Below are positions 62,701-64,000 of a stretch of DNA of 64,000 nt, piece after piece. The notes under the pieces were generated by a model, which had not been told where the DNA came from, did not search any database, and worked only from the letters and a program-made list of their open reading frames with translations. The DNA comes from Channallabes apus. Lineage: Eukaryota; Chordata; Actinopteri; Siluriformes; Clariidae. The stretch is from positions 6,789,001 to 6,853,000 of the forward strand of contig CM060112.1 in assembly GCA_030522415.1 (NCBI GenBank). Reading direction: 5' to 3'. The stretch's first letter is position 1; each line of letters starts with the position of its first letter. Both the position numbers and the translations under genes were made by a program.

Positions 62701-63823
62701 CACGACTGCGTAGTAACAAGTGCTCTACCTCTTTAGTTGACATAAGATTGAATTCTGCTTGCAAATCAAGACGCTGCTTCAGTAATTCTGGAGAAGGGTT
62801 CAGTGTATAACATTGATCAAGGTTACTAATCGCAGCTGTAAGTTCTTTAAACCTGGCATTAATCTTTTTATTAGCAAGAACAGAATAAGAAATAATTTGA
62901 CCTCTCAGGTAGCATTTAAGTGTCTCCCATAGCAGAGAATATGAAACTGAATCATCTTGATTGAAGGACAAGAACTCCTCAATAGAACTTGAAATAAATT
63001 CACAAAATTCTTTATCTGCCAGAAGAAGAGAGTTAAATCTCCAAAGTGGTGGGCTACGTTTATAGGTAGACAGCTGTATATCCAATAGCAGAGGTGAATG
63101 ATCAGATATTACAATACCAGAATAGTCAGAAGAAGTAACACACAAATCAAGAGCTCTGTCTATAAGAAAGTAATCAATCCTGGAATAAGAATGGTGCACC
63201 TGGGAGAAAAAAGAAAATTTTTTGATTGAAGGGTTGCGAAATCTCCATGGATCAATAAGATCGTTCTGTTTCATAAAATCTGAAAATATTTTAGACATAG
63301 ATGATGGAGTCAGATTACGAGGATTAGATCGATCCAAGATTGGATCAAAAACACAATTCAGATCTCCCCCAAGGATCAGCAAATGAGTGTTCAAGAAGGG
63401 GATGTTACTCAGCAGTCTATTAGCAAATTCAGCATCATCAAAATTTGGGGCATATACATTTACCAACAAAACCTTTTTTTGCATTAGTGTACCAGCAACA
63501 ATGATGTATCTACCATTCTTATCAGCGATAACATTGGTCGATGAGAATTGAACTTTCTTATTAATGAGAATGGCAACTCCTCTAGCTTTCGAATTAAAGT
63601 TTGAGTGAAAGACCTGACCTACCCAAGGGCAATTTAACCTATAATGATCTTTACTGCGAAGGTGAGTCTCCTGTAAAAATGCTATATCAGAATGTAAACG
63701 TTTCAAGTGTGTGAAAACCTTAGATCTCTTAACAGGATTGCCCATACCTCTGACATTCCAACTAATGAATCTAAGAGGCATGCCTGACCCAGCATTGCTG
63801 GGATCTATATTACCATTAACCAT
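59741..63823 (-). mobile_element. L1/Tx1-like LINE (3' portion, extends beyond window)
   Basis: ORF2 (60005-63823) is followed by a 245-base 3' UTR, the signal AATAAA (minus strand, about 59768-59773) and a poly(A) tail seen as a T-run at about 59742-59757. ORF1 would lie to the right of 64000. An intact ORF2 and intact tail suggest a young insertion. Confidence 0.88.
60005..63823 (-). CDS. L1/Tx1-like LINE ORF2: endonuclease and reverse transcriptase, open
   Basis: This 1272-residue open frame has all expected parts. Apurinic-type endonuclease: FISWNVRG (Asn 23), LQETH (Glu 52), NVYAPN (Asn 122), GGDLNC (Asp 154) and SDHSPL (Asp 241, His 242). Reverse transcriptase: NKAPGPDGFPIEFYKSF, SYRPLSLLNADAKVLAKV, ISEEQNGFIKGR, VISLDAEKAFDRVEW (first catalytic Asp), GCRQGCPLSPLLFA and LSLYADDLLLYI near residue 710. 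A C-terminal Cys/His cluster, CDKCHGSPCHLSHMFFLC, follows. It nicks target DNA and primes copying of its own RNA. Met 15 (MPLRFISW) is an alternative start. The full length without stops makes this the only potentially active enzyme in the window; ORF1 cannot be checked. Confidence 0.93.
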   Translation of the reverse strand: MVNGNIDPSNAGSGMPLRFISWNVRGMGNPVKRSKVFTHLKRLHSDIAFLQETHLRSKDHYRLNCPWVGQVFHSNFNSKARGVAILINKKVQFSSTNVIADKNGRYIIVAGTLMQKKVLLVNVYAPNFDDAEFANRLLSNIPFLNTHLLILGGDLNCVFDPILDRSNPRNLTPSSMSKIFSDFMKQNDLIDPWRFRNPSIKKFSFFSQVHHSYSRIDYFLIDRALDLCVTSSDYSGIVISDHSPLLLDIQLSTYKRSPPLWRFNSLLLADKEFCEFISSSIEEFLSFNQDDSVSYSLLWETLKCYLRGQIISYSVLANKKINARFKELTAAISNLDQCYTLNPSPELLKQRLDLQAEFNLMSTKEVEHLLLRSRGSYYEYGDKASRLLAHQLRRQATSRLIPSIKNTYDTITTDPLEINSTFKTFYASLYKSEFPTDKAKMNKFLHNLSNPVIDTNIAGQLDSPFSVEEVSNAITAMQSNKAPGPDGFPIEFYKSFIGKLAPLLLSVFNESLERGSLPPTFTQATIALLLKNDKDPTSCGSYRPLSLLNADAKVLAKVIASRLEDVLPCIISEEQNGFIKGRQLFFNTRTLFNVIYSKHLSELPELVISLDAEKAFDRVEWEYLFAVLKKFGFGDKFIFWIRLLYSSPKASVHTNDVYSDYFDLGRGCRQGCPLSPLLFAIAIEPLSITLRSSSVFKGIFRNGIEHKLSLYADDLLLYITDPALSIPAVLGILENFSSFSGYKLNLGKSECFPINTSACHLQQSDLPFHLSPSGFKYLGINVTRSLSGLKSANFTPLISRIASDIQRWGNLPLSLIGKINVVKMNILPKFLFLFQSIPLFLPKHFFVSLDKIIGSFIWGGKPPRVRKTILQRCRFSGGLALPNFLAYYWAAHIHKLCYWLKSSGSSWCKLELSSCKGSSIPALLYSSLPIKPSLYTDNQVVLNTLKIWFQLRRHFKFVMASSSGPLKDNHLFPPSLLDSSFSVWCDKGIKQFKYLYVDGVFDSFANLSSRYGLPTTHLFRYFQIRNFVAKRFPNFPSLPPEQQWETMLSFIPHHRGTISKLYDTILSLSNHSNVKLKCTWEGELGIQIREESWEQAIARVRSSTSCARLGLIQFKVIHRAHFSKSRLSEMYPEVENKCDKCHGSPCHLSHMFFLCPELEGFWTGYFAIMSTVLGVTLQPCPLIAIFGIPDRSLTLNSTQKDIIAFTSLLARRLLLLHWKSAKYPTISQWLKDVMYFLKLEKIKYTLRGCTAKFFHNWQPFISYFTSLEVLPD

Positions 63824-64000
63824 TCAAAAAGAAAAAACAATAACCAAAATGCCAAAGAGCCGAAGCGGGACACCCTCCCCCCCAAAATACCCCTAAACAC
63901 ACACACCCAAAGTCTCCACATAACAAAAACAAAGGAGACAGCAGTGTTCCCCAAAAATAGCATACTATCCACTAAAGTGAATGGACTAACCGGAGCCCAA
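63824..64000 (-). other. LINE ORF1-ORF2 spacer
   Basis: A C-rich run and CA repeats precede the ORF2 start. No ORF1 end could be fixed before the window edge. Confidence 0.4.

Overview
This window looks like teleost fish nuclear DNA, possibly from an otophysan such as a catfish relative; that placement is an inference from repeat families. Evidence: five copies or fragments of one fish-type Tc1 transposon with TA target duplications, several hAT elements with 8-bp target-site duplications (TSDs), a DIRS tyrosine-recombinase retrotransposon, L1/Tx1-like and L2/CR1-like LINEs, three degraded endogenous retroviruses (ERVs), two Ty3/gypsy-type elements, a tRNA-derived SINE and many microsatellites. 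The only credible host genes are two tandemly duplicated C2H2 zinc-finger genes. No CRISPR, operon or other prokaryotic feature is present.

Layout. 1-6480: an old Tc1 remnant, a LINE scrap, a hAT-like element (TSD atattaat) carrying a Tc1, then a second Tc1 relic carrying a hAT element (TSD ctgatcac) that keeps only a BED-finger ORF. 6481-13198: a DIRS element on the minus strand, with inverted terminal repeats, an internal complementary region, ORF1, RT/RNase H and tyrosine recombinase, interrupted by another Tc1. 13290-16963: LINE tail and zinc-finger gene 1 (14 fingers). 16967-21712: partial Tc1, then ERV-1 (LTR, env, integrase; minus) split by a Tc1. 21713-28805: a stretch with no clear gene, an L1-like LINE split by a hAT that holds a SINE, a hAT with Tol2-like ends (TSD ggtggcag), a hAT relic in which a BED finger is fused to the hAT C-terminal domain, and an L2-like LINE. 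28830-33035: Tc1 relics, one holding a hAT (TSD gaatagac) that in turn holds a second hAT (TSD gaaagtac) containing an LTR-like repeat. 33041-36201: second copy of the zinc-finger segment (13 regular fingers) with a foldback behind it. 36202-54691: an 18.5-kb block of transposons (ERV-3, a long-TIR element, an L2-like LINE, an internally deleted gypsy) that splits the 3' flank of the second copy; the flank resumes at 54692. 55146-64000: a solo LTR, a gypsy gag fragment, ERV-2 integrase and an L1/Tx1-like LINE whose ORF2 (1272 codons) is fully open.

How it fits together. A segment of about 3.5 kb (LINE tail, zinc-finger gene, 3' flank, solo LTR) was duplicated. Copy 1 was cut at about 16963 beside a Tc1 fragment, and copy 2 was later opened at a gaag site. 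Shared and unshared insertions give a relative chronology. Almost every mobile ORF is broken; the exceptions are the L1/Tx1 ORF2 and the zinc-finger ORFs. All family names come from recognising motifs by eye, without database comparison.
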